Shown here piece by piece: positions 55,117 to 63,139 of a stretch of DNA of 64,000 nt. The notes under the pieces are model-generated. The model searched no databases, was not told the DNA's origin, and was given only the letters and a program-made list of their open reading frames with translations. The DNA is from Maribacter sp. ACAM166. Lineage in GTDB: Bacteria; Bacteroidota; Bacteroidia; Flavobacteriales; Flavobacteriaceae. Position 1 is the stretch's first letter. Each line of letters starts with the position of its first letter. Made by a program: the position numbers and the translations under genes. The stretch covers positions 124,001 through 188,000 of the forward strand of contig NZ_VAUW01000002.1 of assembly GCF_005771495.1 (NCBI RefSeq), written 5' to 3'.

Positions 55117-56376
55117 TTATTCTGTACGTAACGCTTCTATAGGTCTCATTTTTATAGCGCTTTGGGCAGGTATAAAACCGGCTAGTAATCCTGAAAAAAT
55201 CAGAATGACAAAAGCACTAATCACTATCCCTAAACTAACACTCGGGTTTACAAACATATCAACAGGCCCTACAGAGTCGAGCACTACGTTAACACCATAA
55301 ATAAATGAAGCACCAAAAATAATGCCTACCATACCTGAAATGATTGTCAAGAATATAGCCTCCATTAATATTTGTTTTTTAATGGACCATGGCGCTTCAC
55401 CCAAGGCTCTTCTAATACCAATTTCCTTTGTTCTTTCTTTGATTACTATCAACATAATGTTACTTACACCAATAATACCAGATAATAACACAAGAACTCC
55501 CACAAAATATGCAACCCAACGTAGTGCACCAAATAAGCTCTCTACCCTATTAAATTGTTCGTAAAGATCAAAATAACCTACAGCACGTTTATCGTCTGGG
55601 TGTATTTTCCTTTTCTCCTTTACCACGTTTACTATTTTCTCCTTTAAGTTGGAAATTGAGTTTCCATCTTCAGCCGTTATGGCCATCCAACCTACATCAT
55701 TCCCCTTATTAAATGCTTGAGAAAAAGCAGTGAAAGGAACAAATAATTCCTTTTGCCCCTCCTCTCCATCACCGTCATTACTCTTCTTTTTATAGGTGCC
55801 GACCACCATAAAATTCACACCTTGTACTTTAAGATACGTTCCTAGTATATCTTCCTCTTTATCATACAATTCATTCTTAACCCCTTCACCAATTACCGCT
55901 ACTTTTCGTTTGTCTTCTATATCATTTTGATTTATAAATCTACCAGAAGTAATTGTCATTGGCTCTTGGCGAATAATCTGTGGATAATCGCCATACACAT
56001 TAAATGCACCTGTTTTCAAGCCCCGTATGACATTGTTTCCTCCACCAAAACCACCAAGTTGATTTCGCGGTGAAATGAATCGTAGATTAGGCACATTGTC
56101 CCTAATGGCTTGCACATCTTCCAACTTAAAACTAAAAGTTCTTCCTTTTGGCAGTCCTTTATATGGAATTGTAGTATTCTGTGACCACATAAACATGGTA
56201 TTAGTAGCTATGTCACCAAAATCTGCTCGTATACCGTTCTCCATACCTTTACCTGCAGCAAGTAAAATGATAAGAATGAAGACACCCCACCCTACACCAA
56301 AAGAAGTAGCCAGTGTTCTAAAAACATTACTAGACAATACCTCCAATATTTCTTCCCAACGGTCTTTGCTGAACAT
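55117..56376 (-). CDS. MacB-like ABC transporter permease C
   Basis: Protein of 419 residues with the same family pattern (WEEILEVLSSNVFRTLAT, one helix, periplasmic core with GAFNVYGDYPQI, then FtsX helices with VIKERTKEIGIRRALGEAP). It ends AIKMRPIEALRTE. It is 66 bases after permease D and 34 bases before adaptor 2. The N-terminal segment SFGVGWGVFILIILLAAGKG is the membrane anchor. It has no ATPase of its own nearby, so it must share the single ATPase or use one elsewhere. Confidence 0.93.
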   Translation of the reverse strand: MFSKDRWEEILEVLSSNVFRTLATSFGVGWGVFILIILLAAGKGMENGIRADFGDIATNTMFMWSQNTTIPYKGLPKGRTFSFKLEDVQAIRDNVPNLRFISPRNQLGGFGGGNNVIRGLKTGAFNVYGDYPQIIRQEPMTITSGRFINQNDIEDKRKVAVIGEGVKNELYDKEEDILGTYLKVQGVNFMVVGTYKKKSNDGDGEEGQKELFVPFTAFSQAFNKGNDVGWMAITAEDGNSISNLKEKIVNVVKEKRKIHPDDKRAVGYFDLYEQFNRVESLFGALRWVAYFVGVLVLLSGIIGVSNIMLIVIKERTKEIGIRRALGEAPWSIKKQILMEAIFLTIISGMVGIIFGASFIYGVNVVLDSVGPVDMFVNPSVSLGIVISAFVILIFSGLLAGFIPAQSAIKMRPIEALRTE

Positions 56377-56442
56377 GGTTATAGTTTATTTATTAGTGGG
56401 CTTTCGCTTCAAATGACACCAACTTTATCAGTACTTTTAATT

Positions 56443-57690
56443 TCATTCATCCCTTAATGCCTCAATCACATGAATTTTGGCTGCTCTCCATGCAGGAAAA
56501 AACCCAGCAACGGCCCCTGCAAAAATTAATACGAAAACAGTGGTTAAAGCAACGTTGAAATCAACTGAAGGGTTAAGTACATAATCAACTTCTACATGCG
56601 GACCAACAATTTCTAATAATCCCATACTTAAAATGAGTCCGGTAAATCCCGCAATAGCTGTGATAAAAATAGCTTCATGTAAAATCATTCCGACAATAGA
56701 CCAAGGTTTGGCTCCCAATGCTTTTCTAATACCTATTTCTCGCGTACGCTCCTTAACTACAATAAGCATAATGTTACTTACCCCTACAATACCGGCTATA
56801 ATAGTACATACGCCTACGAACCAAAAGAAAAATTTAATCCCACCCATTAGGGAATAAAAGCGTTTTGCTTCTTCCATAGGGTTGTATATCTGAATGGCAC
56901 TTGTGTCATCTGGTGCGACTGTGTGTGCTTGCTGTAAATAGGTTTTAAGGGTGTTCTTAAATTTGATGGATTGCGCAACTGCTGCGTCAAAATCATCGAC
57001 TGGAGGTAATGTATACGCTAAATTATTTAAGCGATTAGCACCATTAAAAACCTGTTGAGCTGTACTTAGTGGAATATAAATGCGGTCTTCTTCACGCTCA
57101 CCGCCAACATCTCCATATACCCCAACAATCTTGAAAGATATTCCAGATATATCTAAAAACTCTCCAATGGGACTGTCCAACTTTTGAAAGACCTCACGAT
57201 TAATTTTATTACTTATAATGGCAATTTTAGACTTTACATCTTCATCTTTCTGATTCAAAAATCTACCTTGAGATATGAATTCATTTTCTATAAATTGAAA
57301 TTGAGGAGACACCCCTTGAACATTATAAGCCAAGGTTTCATTGCCATAATTAACAAATGAATTTCTAATGAATAATCTAGGTGATTTGTTTTCAATTTGA
57401 TCTTCTAGTAATAGAGCTATAAAATCATAATTCTCATTTCGTAATTGAATACGCCTACCAGGATTCATACCCTTATACTCTTTCGTAGTAACGCCAGGCC
57501 AAACCCAAACACTAGTCGCTGCATCCTGTTCAAATTCTTTGGCAATACCATTCTGCATGCCTTGACCAAAACCCAATAAAATAACCAAAATGAATATTCC
57601 TGAAGCAACGGAAAGTCCCGTTAGAAAGGTCCGCAATTTATTCTTGCGAATCGTATCGAATATTTCCTGCCAACGTTCTAAGTCGAACAT
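56443..57690 (-). CDS. MacB-like ABC transporter permease D
   Basis: Protein of 415 residues from ATG 57690. An open extension upstream begins at a TTG and is not used. Pattern: WQEIFDTIRKNKLRTFLTG, helix LSVASGIFILVILLGFG, periplasmic MacB core, then three FtsX helices with VVKERTREIGIRKALGAKP and the ending AAKIHVIEALRDE. It is first in the eight-gene run, so the operon promoter should lie between 57690 and the CxxC gene at 57800. That gap holds an imperfect palindrome (57716-57733). Confidence 0.93.
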   Translation of the reverse strand: MFDLERWQEIFDTIRKNKLRTFLTGLSVASGIFILVILLGFGQGMQNGIAKEFEQDAATSVWVWPGVTTKEYKGMNPGRRIQLRNENYDFIALLLEDQIENKSPRLFIRNSFVNYGNETLAYNVQGVSPQFQFIENEFISQGRFLNQKDEDVKSKIAIISNKINREVFQKLDSPIGEFLDISGISFKIVGVYGDVGGEREEDRIYIPLSTAQQVFNGANRLNNLAYTLPPVDDFDAAVAQSIKFKNTLKTYLQQAHTVAPDDTSAIQIYNPMEEAKRFYSLMGGIKFFFWFVGVCTIIAGIVGVSNIMLIVVKERTREIGIRKALGAKPWSIVGMILHEAIFITAIAGFTGLILSMGLLEIVGPHVEVDYVLNPSVDFNVALTTVFVLIFAGAVAGFFPAWRAAKIHVIEALRDE

Positions 57691-57715
57691 ATGATTGATT
57701 GGTTTGATTGATGAA

Positions 57716-57733
57716 TGCAATACACGTGTTGCA
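57716..57733. promoter_or_regulatory. Imperfect palindrome upstream of the efflux operon
   Basis: TGCAA flanks and an ACACGTGT core (8-base perfect palindrome at 57722-57729), about 26 bases upstream of the first permease's ATG. A candidate operator, on position alone. Confidence 0.3.
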
Positions 57734-57799
57734 CAATCATAAGACTAACCAACCAGGAGATTGTTACACTATGAATGTTAAAATTGTACTAAAAAGATA

Positions 57800-58015
57800 T
57801 TACCGCATCTTTCTGTAGATAAAATAGAATAGTCCTGCCACGAGAACATACGGTACAGCCATTAAATAAACTATACCATTGTTTATTCCCTCAGCAGCCT
57901 TACCACTTGATTCACTTTCCAAAACCGCCCTACACATTGCACATTGAGCATCTGCATCCAATGGAAAAGCTGCTACTACCATCACTACTAAAAATAAAGT
58001 TCGTTTAATACTCAT
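57800..58015 (-). CDS. Small CxxC membrane protein of the oxidase cluster
   Basis: Protein of 71 residues. It begins with signal peptide MSIKRTLFLVVMVVAAFPLDADA, then QCAMCRAVLESESSGKAAEG and a membrane helix (about 48-67, GIVYLMAVPYVLVAGLFYFI), ending in basic YRKMR. The Cys-Ala-Met-Cys pair just outside the membrane could bind copper or act as a thiol pair. This is inference. The start overlaps the DUF420 stop by 11 bases, tying it to the SCO/DUF420 genes. I know no characterised function. Confidence 0.75.
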   Translation of the reverse strand: MSIKRTLFLVVMVVAAFPLDADAQCAMCRAVLESESSGKAAEGINNGIVYLMAVPYVLVAGLFYFIYRKMR

Positions 58016-58538
58016 AATATGGAGATATCATTAGGTACACCACCACGCCTGTAATAGCTACATATAACCAAACCGGAAAAGTATACTTGGCCAAAGCCTT
58101 ATGTTCATCAAATTTACTTAAATAGGCTTTTGCATATGTTCGAAGCACTAGAGGAATTAAAGCAATGGACAATACAATGTGGGTGATCAATATAAAATAA
58201 TACACATATCTTATCATGCCTTCACCACCATAAGAAGTAGAGTCTGAAGTCATATGGTACCCAATGTATAACACTAAAAAGAGCAATGACAAGATTATAT
58301 TAGTGGTCATCAATTTATGATGAAGTTTTATATTTCCATTTTTTATAGCCCAAACCGCTATCAGAAGCAACACTGCTGTTACGCCATTAATTGTTGCATA
58401 TATAGGTGGCAGAAACGATAAAGGAGCTACATCTGGTATTTTCACACCAAAAAGCAGAGCAACTACAACAGGTATAACAATTGAAACAAGCGTTATAACC
58501 TTATTAAACTTCCGCTCATCTGAAACCTTTTCCTGCAT
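58005..58538 (-). CDS. DUF420 (CtaM/YozB-like) membrane protein
   Basis: Protein of 177 residues with five membrane segments: VITLVSIVIPVVVALLFGV, INGVTAVLLLIAVWAI, IILSLLFLVLYIGYHM, YYFILITHIVLSIALIPLVL and LYVAITGVVVYLMI. The spread of histidines (KLHHKLM, YHMTSD, ITHIVL) matches DUF420, whose Gram-positive member CtaM is needed for heme-copper oxidase assembly. It sits between SCO and the CxxC protein, which supports an oxidase-maturation role. Confidence 0.88.
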   Translation of the reverse strand: MQEKVSDERKFNKVITLVSIVIPVVVALLFGVKIPDVAPLSFLPPIYATINGVTAVLLLIAVWAIKNGNIKLHHKLMTTNIILSLLFLVLYIGYHMTSDSTSYGGEGMIRYVYYFILITHIVLSIALIPLVLRTYAKAYLSKFDEHKALAKYTFPVWLYVAITGVVVYLMISPYYEY

Positions 58539-58548
58539 ATTGTTTCGC

Positions 58549-59280
58549 TTATTCTTCTAATAACTGTTTAATATCCGTCCTTAAAACACCAATTTCCTCA
58601 GTCTCACCATGATCATTAACACCATCCTCTTCTAAAATAGCTCCCCTATAATAAACAATAGGGTTTCCGAATTCATCTTTCCTTGATCTTAAAAACCCAT
58701 CTTTATCAACTAAAGCAAACAAACCAGAATGTTCAAAGCCACCTGGAACCTCAGGCATTTCAGCAGCAAAAATATTGAAACCCGCATTTGCTAAATCATA
58801 AACAGCTTCCTTATCTCCTGTGAATAAATTCCAACCTTTATCATCGATACTATATTTTTCAGCATATGCTCTTAAAACATGTGGAGTATCAAATTGAGGT
58901 GTTATACTAAAGGATGCTATTCCAAAATTTTCGTTATCCTTAAAATAAGTCTGCAGTGCTACTAAATTAGTGGTCATCGTTGGACAGATACTAGGGCATC
59001 TTGTAAAAAAGAAATCTACTACATACACTTTCCCTAAATAGTCTTTATCGCTTACAACAACACTATCTTGATTGATAAACTCAAAAGAAGGTACTTTTCT
59101 TTTTTTACCGTCTAATAGTACAAAGCCTAAATCTACCTTTGAATTTGCATTGATTTTGTTTAGTCTATCATTTTCTACAACAGTACCAGATGAAACTCTA
59201 TCTACGATGAGAGGAATTACAATTATTCCAAAGATTAGAACAATTAGCGAAACCCAAACATATGTATATTTTTTATTCAT
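58549..59280 (-). CDS. SCO/SenC-family copper chaperone
   Basis: Protein of 243 residues anchored by one N-terminal helix (about 7-27). The thioredoxin-like domain has the copper-binding Cys95-x-x-x-Cys99 in DFFFTRCPSICPTMT. A third ligand His is expected in VPGGFEHSGLFALVDKDG. It delivers copper to the CuA site of cytochrome oxidase. The ATG overlaps the stop of the Cys-less Sco-like gene by one base, and DUF420 follows 10 bases later. Confidence 0.93.
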   Translation of the reverse strand: MNKKYTYVWVSLIVLIFGIIVIPLIVDRVSSGTVVENDRLNKINANSKVDLGFVLLDGKKRKVPSFEFINQDSVVVSDKDYLGKVYVVDFFFTRCPSICPTMTTNLVALQTYFKDNENFGIASFSITPQFDTPHVLRAYAEKYSIDDKGWNLFTGDKEAVYDLANAGFNIFAAEMPEVPGGFEHSGLFALVDKDGFLRSRKDEFGNPIVYYRGAILEEDGVNDHGETEEIGVLRTDIKQLLEE

Positions 59281-59909
59281 TATTTCGTTCTATCAGGGTT
59301 ATTCTTCTTTAAGGCCAAACGATATTCAGCCAAAATAATTTTCACATCATCCACCATTTTATTATTCAAATCGGCTACAGAATTAGAATTAAAACCATAC
59401 TTAGTTCCTTCATCTTCATCTGCTGTTCTACCTCTTAAACTAAGGTTCTTATCGATAATGAAAACATAAGGAGTTCCAAAATCACCATCTAGTTGAATAT
59501 CTGTTTTCAAGCTAAAAAACAACGATTCAATTTCCTGTGGAGTAGCGAATATGAAATTCCATTTTTCAATGTCAGCCAAATTCGCAAGGTCTTTTTTAAT
59601 TTCTTGAATTATATCTTCAGTACCAATTGGCATTACCATGACAAACTGAAAGTCTTTAAATTCATGGAAACGTTTATATATTTTCTGATTTAAGTTAAAA
59701 GCATTTCCTTTTCTCAAATCGACATTGTCGCCTAAAAAACCTAAGATGGTTATCTTTTTCTTGAATTTAATATCATTAGCAAAGTTTAACTCATTTACAT
59801 TTTGAGTAAGTTCAGGTAGTTTTCCGAAATTATTTACACCAGATGCAAAGAATAGATATGCAACGATTGGAAGCACAAATAACACAATAAGGATAAGGGT
59901 CTTTTTCAT
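59280..59909 (-). CDS. Cys-less Sco/thioredoxin-fold-like membrane-anchored protein
   Basis: Protein of 209 residues with an N-terminal membrane helix (about 3-22). The pattern KKITILGFLGDNVDLRKGNA followed by a KIYKRFHEFKDFQFVMVMP strand and GTPYVFIIDKNLSLRGR is that of a Sco/thioredoxin-like fold, but the protein contains no cysteine at all, so it cannot bind copper or reduce disulphides in the usual way. It is translationally coupled to the SCO gene. It may be a structural partner of SCO or of the oxidase (inference). Confidence 0.7.
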   Translation of the reverse strand: MKKTLILIVLFVLPIVAYLFFASGVNNFGKLPELTQNVNELNFANDIKFKKKITILGFLGDNVDLRKGNAFNLNQKIYKRFHEFKDFQFVMVMPIGTEDIIQEIKKDLANLADIEKWNFIFATPQEIESLFFSLKTDIQLDGDFGTPYVFIIDKNLSLRGRTADEDEGTKYGFNSNSVADLNNKMVDDVKIILAEYRLALKKNNPDRTK

Positions 59910-59987
59910 AATTCAAAAAAGAAAGTTATTGACAGTATTAGATCTATACTGATATAATTAACAGTACCACTAATACTTTACAAAAGT

Positions 59988-60017
59988 AAAAAAGACGGCT
60001 ATAAAACCGTCTTTTTT
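59988..60017 (-). terminator. Terminator after subunit IV gene
   Basis: Eleven-pair stem AAAAAAGACGG/CCGTCTTTTTT (59988-59998 with 60007-60017), 8-base loop. On the minus strand it follows the subunit IV stop with a U-rich tail. It separates the ctaB-subunit operon from the downstream assembly genes. Confidence 0.85.
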
Positions 60018-60032
60018 ATTGTTAATTATGTC

Positions 60033-60416
60033 TTAGAAATTCCAACTCACAAAGCCGTCTTTATATATATTATGAATATAATCAGCCTCAACAAGAAGAA
60101 TAAACACCAAATATATTACCAAGAAAATCGGTGTCCATATGATAGCCCTTCTTAGGGATGCTTTCTCATCACGTAAATGCATGAAATCCCAAGCGATATA
60201 ATAAGCTTTGACCAAAGTAAGGATAATGAAAATCCAGTTTAACACCTTCATACCCATGAAAAGAGTATCGATTAATATATCTGGCTTCATTATACCCAAA
60301 ACAACCTCTACAGCTGTTATTAAGGTTAGAAAAGCTAAAACTCCCCAGATTTTCTGTGTGTTGGATTTGAACTTTACAAGTCCTCTGAAAATCTCTAATT
60401 TATGTTCGTGTGCCAT
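60033..60416 (-). CDS. Cytochrome c oxidase subunit IV-type protein
   Basis: Protein of 127 residues with three membrane segments (about 21-43, IWGVLAFLTLITAVEVVLGI; 53-75, LNWIFIILTLVKAYYIAWDF; 91-113, IIWTPIFLVIYLVFILLVEA). The histidine/acid pattern (AHEHKLEIFRGL, DFMHLRDEK) is usual for the small CtaF/COX4-pro subunits in Bacteroidota. It stabilises the oxidase complex. It is last of the ctaB-III-III-IV run. Confidence 0.9.
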   Translation of the reverse strand: MAHEHKLEIFRGLVKFKSNTQKIWGVLAFLTLITAVEVVLGIMKPDILIDTLFMGMKVLNWIFIILTLVKAYYIAWDFMHLRDEKASLRRAIIWTPIFLVIYLVFILLVEADYIHNIYKDGFVSWNF

Positions 60417-60470
60417 TTTGTAAAAATCTAATATATAAATATACCGTAGTACTTGTAAATTTTAAAAAGT

Positions 60471-61445
60471 TTATACCAAGTAGAAAAAGGTAAATACAAA
60501 TACCCATACTAAATCTACAAAGTGCCAGTACAACCCGACTTTTTCAACCATTTCATAATGTCCTCTTCTTTCATACGTACCAAGTATAACATTAAAGAAA
60601 ATGATAATGTTAATTAACACACCCGAAAAGACGTGGAAACCATGAAAACCCGTTATAAAGAAGAAGAAATCTGCAAAAAGCCTAGTACCATATTCATTAT
60701 GAATTAGATTCGCACCCTCAACAACTTCTTTTGCATCAGCTAATTTCGCCAATGAAGATTGTCTATCCAATAGAGTCTTTTCACCCTCTTCATTAATTAA
60801 TTCTGTTCTTATCAGAATATTTGTATCTGCCTTGAAACCTTCAACAACCTCATTTAAAGAAAAACTTGTCGATGTACCTTCTTGAAAAAACCAAATACCG
60901 TTCTTACTTTCATGTACGACTCTTTCATCAGGTATACTAACTGCAAAATCTGACAATGAAGCCCTTTCACCGCTGTCTGCTTTTACAAATTGTAAAATTC
61001 TCCCTCCTTTAGTTTCTAAAGCACCATGATCTCCTTTTATAAAAGTACTCCATTCCCATGCTTGTGAACCAACAAAAATTGCACCACCAATAATGGTTGC
61101 AAACATATACCAGATTACCGCATTTTGTTTCATCTTATGCCCTGCATCAACCGCTAACACCATCGTTACCGATGACATGATCAATACAAAGGTCATGAAA
61201 GCAACATAAATCATGGGATAATTACCATGAAAGAAAGGAACGTGGGTAAAAACCTCGTCCGCAATAGGCCATGACTCTATAAATTTAAATCTTGAAAAAC
61301 CGTATGCCGCTAAAAATCCTGAGAATGTTAAGGCATCCGACACAAGGAAAAACCACATCATTAACTTACCGTAGCTTACTCCTAAAGGTTGATTGCCTCC
61401 ACCCCATACGTTTGTTTCCTGTCCCGTTGTCACCGTAGAATCCAT
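60471..61445 (-). CDS. Cytochrome c oxidase subunit III, long form with soluble insert
   Basis: Protein of 324 residues, longer than the usual subunit III. Membrane helices include LMMWFFLVSDALTFSGFLAA, MIYVAFMTFVLIMSSVTMVL and AVIWYMFATIIGGAIFVGSQ. After AWEWSTF comes a hydrophilic stretch of about 115 residues (138-252) before FADFFFFITGFHGFHVFSGV and GLYWHFVDLVWVFVFTFFYL. The conserved HGFHV and WHFVDLVW histidines and Glu/Trp residues are present. It is part of the heme-copper oxidase. The insert seems to be a Bacteroidota habit. Its function is not known to me. Confidence 0.92.
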   Translation of the reverse strand: MDSTVTTGQETNVWGGGNQPLGVSYGKLMMWFFLVSDALTFSGFLAAYGFSRFKFIESWPIADEVFTHVPFFHGNYPMIYVAFMTFVLIMSSVTMVLAVDAGHKMKQNAVIWYMFATIIGGAIFVGSQAWEWSTFIKGDHGALETKGGRILQFVKADSGERASLSDFAVSIPDERVVHESKNGIWFFQEGTSTSFSLNEVVEGFKADTNILIRTELINEEGEKTLLDRQSSLAKLADAKEVVEGANLIHNEYGTRLFADFFFFITGFHGFHVFSGVLINIIIFFNVILGTYERRGHYEMVEKVGLYWHFVDLVWVFVFTFFYLV

Positions 61446-61475
61446 ATACTGATTATCGTTTTAATAAAACTTTAG

Positions 61476-61483
61476 CAAATTTA
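61476..61483 (-). promoter_or_regulatory. Candidate -7 element before the long subunit III gene
   Basis: Minus strand TAAATTTG matches TAnnTTTG, 30 bases upstream of the ATG. It may give an internal promoter. No -33 TTG is found at correct spacing. Confidence 0.4.
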
Positions 61484-61541
61484 CATTTTTTTGAACTATA
61501 TAAAAGGTGAATTTGGCTCAAAACTTATTCTGACACACTTT

Positions 61542-62123
61542 TTATTTTACAAAGGTCATAAATAAAACCAAATAGACCCATAATAAGTCTAAGAAATGCC
61601 AGAAAGTAGCTCCTAAAGTAAGTCCTAAATAATTCTTCGAAGTATATCTCCCTTTACTTTGGTTATACAACACCACTAAAAGCGATATCATTCCAGCTAC
61701 GACGTGGACAATATGCACCATTGCGATTAGAAATACATAAGACATTTTTATACTACTGGTAGGCCCAGTAAAATAATACCCATTTGCTACCAATTGAGAA
61801 AAAGCCGTGAATTGGAGCACTACAAAAACAACGCCTAGCGCTAAAGTAACCCATAGCCAAAGTGTACCTCTACTAGATTGCCCTTCCTTTACCGCCTTTT
61901 TAGCTAACATATAGCTAAAACTACTTATAATGATGATGATTGTACTATATAAAAAAGCTTGTGGCAGAGCTACGTCACTAGCCCAATCTTCTCTAGAGCT
62001 ACTAACAATATAAGCACTGGTCCAACCGGCAAAACCCATTAGCAAACTAACTATACCAAACCAAAGCATCATTTTTTTTGCCCTAGCATTCTTCTCTTCA
62101 GCTGTTCCTTGTGTTAAATCCAT
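61542..62123 (-). CDS. Cytochrome c oxidase subunit III, short form
   Basis: Protein of 193 residues with five membrane helices (for example MLWFGIVSLLMGFAGWTSAY, FLYSTIIIIISSFSYMLA, LWLWVTLALGVVFVVLQFTA, and ATFWHFLDLLWVYLVLFMTF). The conserved ending WHFLDLLWVYL and IVHVVAG are subunit III motifs. It stands one base after ctaB and before the long subunit III. Two subunit III-like genes in a row are typical of Bacteroidota caa3-like oxidase loci. Subunits I and II are not in this window. Confidence 0.93.
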   Translation of the reverse strand: MDLTQGTAEEKNARAKKMMLWFGIVSLLMGFAGWTSAYIVSSSREDWASDVALPQAFLYSTIIIIISSFSYMLAKKAVKEGQSSRGTLWLWVTLALGVVFVVLQFTAFSQLVANGYYFTGPTSSIKMSYVFLIAMVHIVHVVAGMISLLVVLYNQSKGRYTSKNYLGLTLGATFWHFLDLLWVYLVLFMTFVK

Positions 62124-62124
62124 A

Positions 62125-63027
62125 TCAACCTAAAAATTTATCTATTACATATACTATTTGCATCAACGTAATATAAATAACGCTTGCCAACATTAATTTT
62201 CTTGCCGAAGCATTATCCTTTTGAGTATATAACTTAAACGCAAAACCAAGCATAACAGCCCCCATCAAAAAAACCAATATAGCCGCGGCAACTGATAATT
62301 TCAATCGCCCTGTTATACCAAATACAGGTATTACCGAAATAACCATCATCCAAATGGTATACATTATTATCTGTAGTACCGTAGAAGCATCTTTTTTACC
62401 CGTAGGCAACATTTTAAATCCACCACTCTGGTAATCATCATTCAACATCCAACCTAAAGCCCAAAAATGTGGAAACTGCCAAAAAAACTGAATCATAAAT
62501 AAGGTTCCCGATTCGATTCCAAAATCATCAGTAGCTGCAACCCAACCTAACATAAAAGGTATTGCTCCAGGTATCGCTCCAACAAAGACAGCTAAAGGAG
62601 TTATTGTCTTTAACGGAGTATAAACACTCGTGTATAGAAATATGGAAATTGCCCCAAACATTGCCGTTTTAGGATTCAATAAATACAACGCTAAAATTCC
62701 AATTAGAGTTAGAGCTACCGCTATAGTCATAGCAGAATTAACAGTCATTCTACCTGCTGGAATAGGCCTATTTTTTGTTCGCTTCATTAAAGCATCCAAG
62801 TCTCTTTCTATGACCTGATTATATGCATTACTTGCGCCTACCATGCAGTAACCACCAAAGGACAACAAGAGAACCTGCATCCATTGTATTTCATAGGCTC
62901 CCAAAAAGTACCCAGCAATAGAAGAAAAAACGACGCTAATTGCCAATCTAGCTTTGGTAATCTCCTTAAAATCAGCAAAAATTAACGCTAACGCATTATT
63001 TTTCGACAAACCCACGGCCGTTTTCAT
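62125..63027 (-). CDS. ctaB: Protoheme IX farnesyltransferase (heme O synthase)
   Basis: UbiA-family membrane prenyltransferase that makes heme O from heme B for oxidases. Protein of 300 residues with about nine membrane helices. The prenyl-diphosphate/Mg motif is NAYNQVIERDLDALMKRTKN followed by RPIPAGRM. Further markers are YTPLKTITPLAVFVGAIPGA and FWQFPHFWALG. Length is normal. It is first in the oxidase subunit run and has a full consensus promoter. Confidence 0.96.
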   Translation of the reverse strand: MKTAVGLSKNNALALIFADFKEITKARLAISVVFSSIAGYFLGAYEIQWMQVLLLSFGGYCMVGASNAYNQVIERDLDALMKRTKNRPIPAGRMTVNSAMTIAVALTLIGILALYLLNPKTAMFGAISIFLYTSVYTPLKTITPLAVFVGAIPGAIPFMLGWVAATDDFGIESGTLFMIQFFWQFPHFWALGWMLNDDYQSGGFKMLPTGKKDASTVLQIIMYTIWMMVISVIPVFGITGRLKLSVAAAILVFLMGAVMLGFAFKLYTQKDNASARKLMLASVIYITLMQIVYVIDKFLG

Positions 63028-63047
63028 AGTTCATTTAAATAGATTCG

Positions 63048-63078
63048 CAAAGATAACCCCCTAGTGATATTTCTGCAA
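63048..63078 (-). promoter_or_regulatory. Promoter of the ctaB operon
   Basis: Minus strand TTG (63078-63076), 20-base spacer, TATCTTTG (63055-63048), a full consensus match 20 bases upstream of the ctaB ATG. Confidence 0.72.
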
Positions 63079-63139
63079 CCTTAACCTTTTATTTCTTCTG
63101 TATTTGATCCTAAACAAAATAAGCTTTTTAGCCCTAGGA

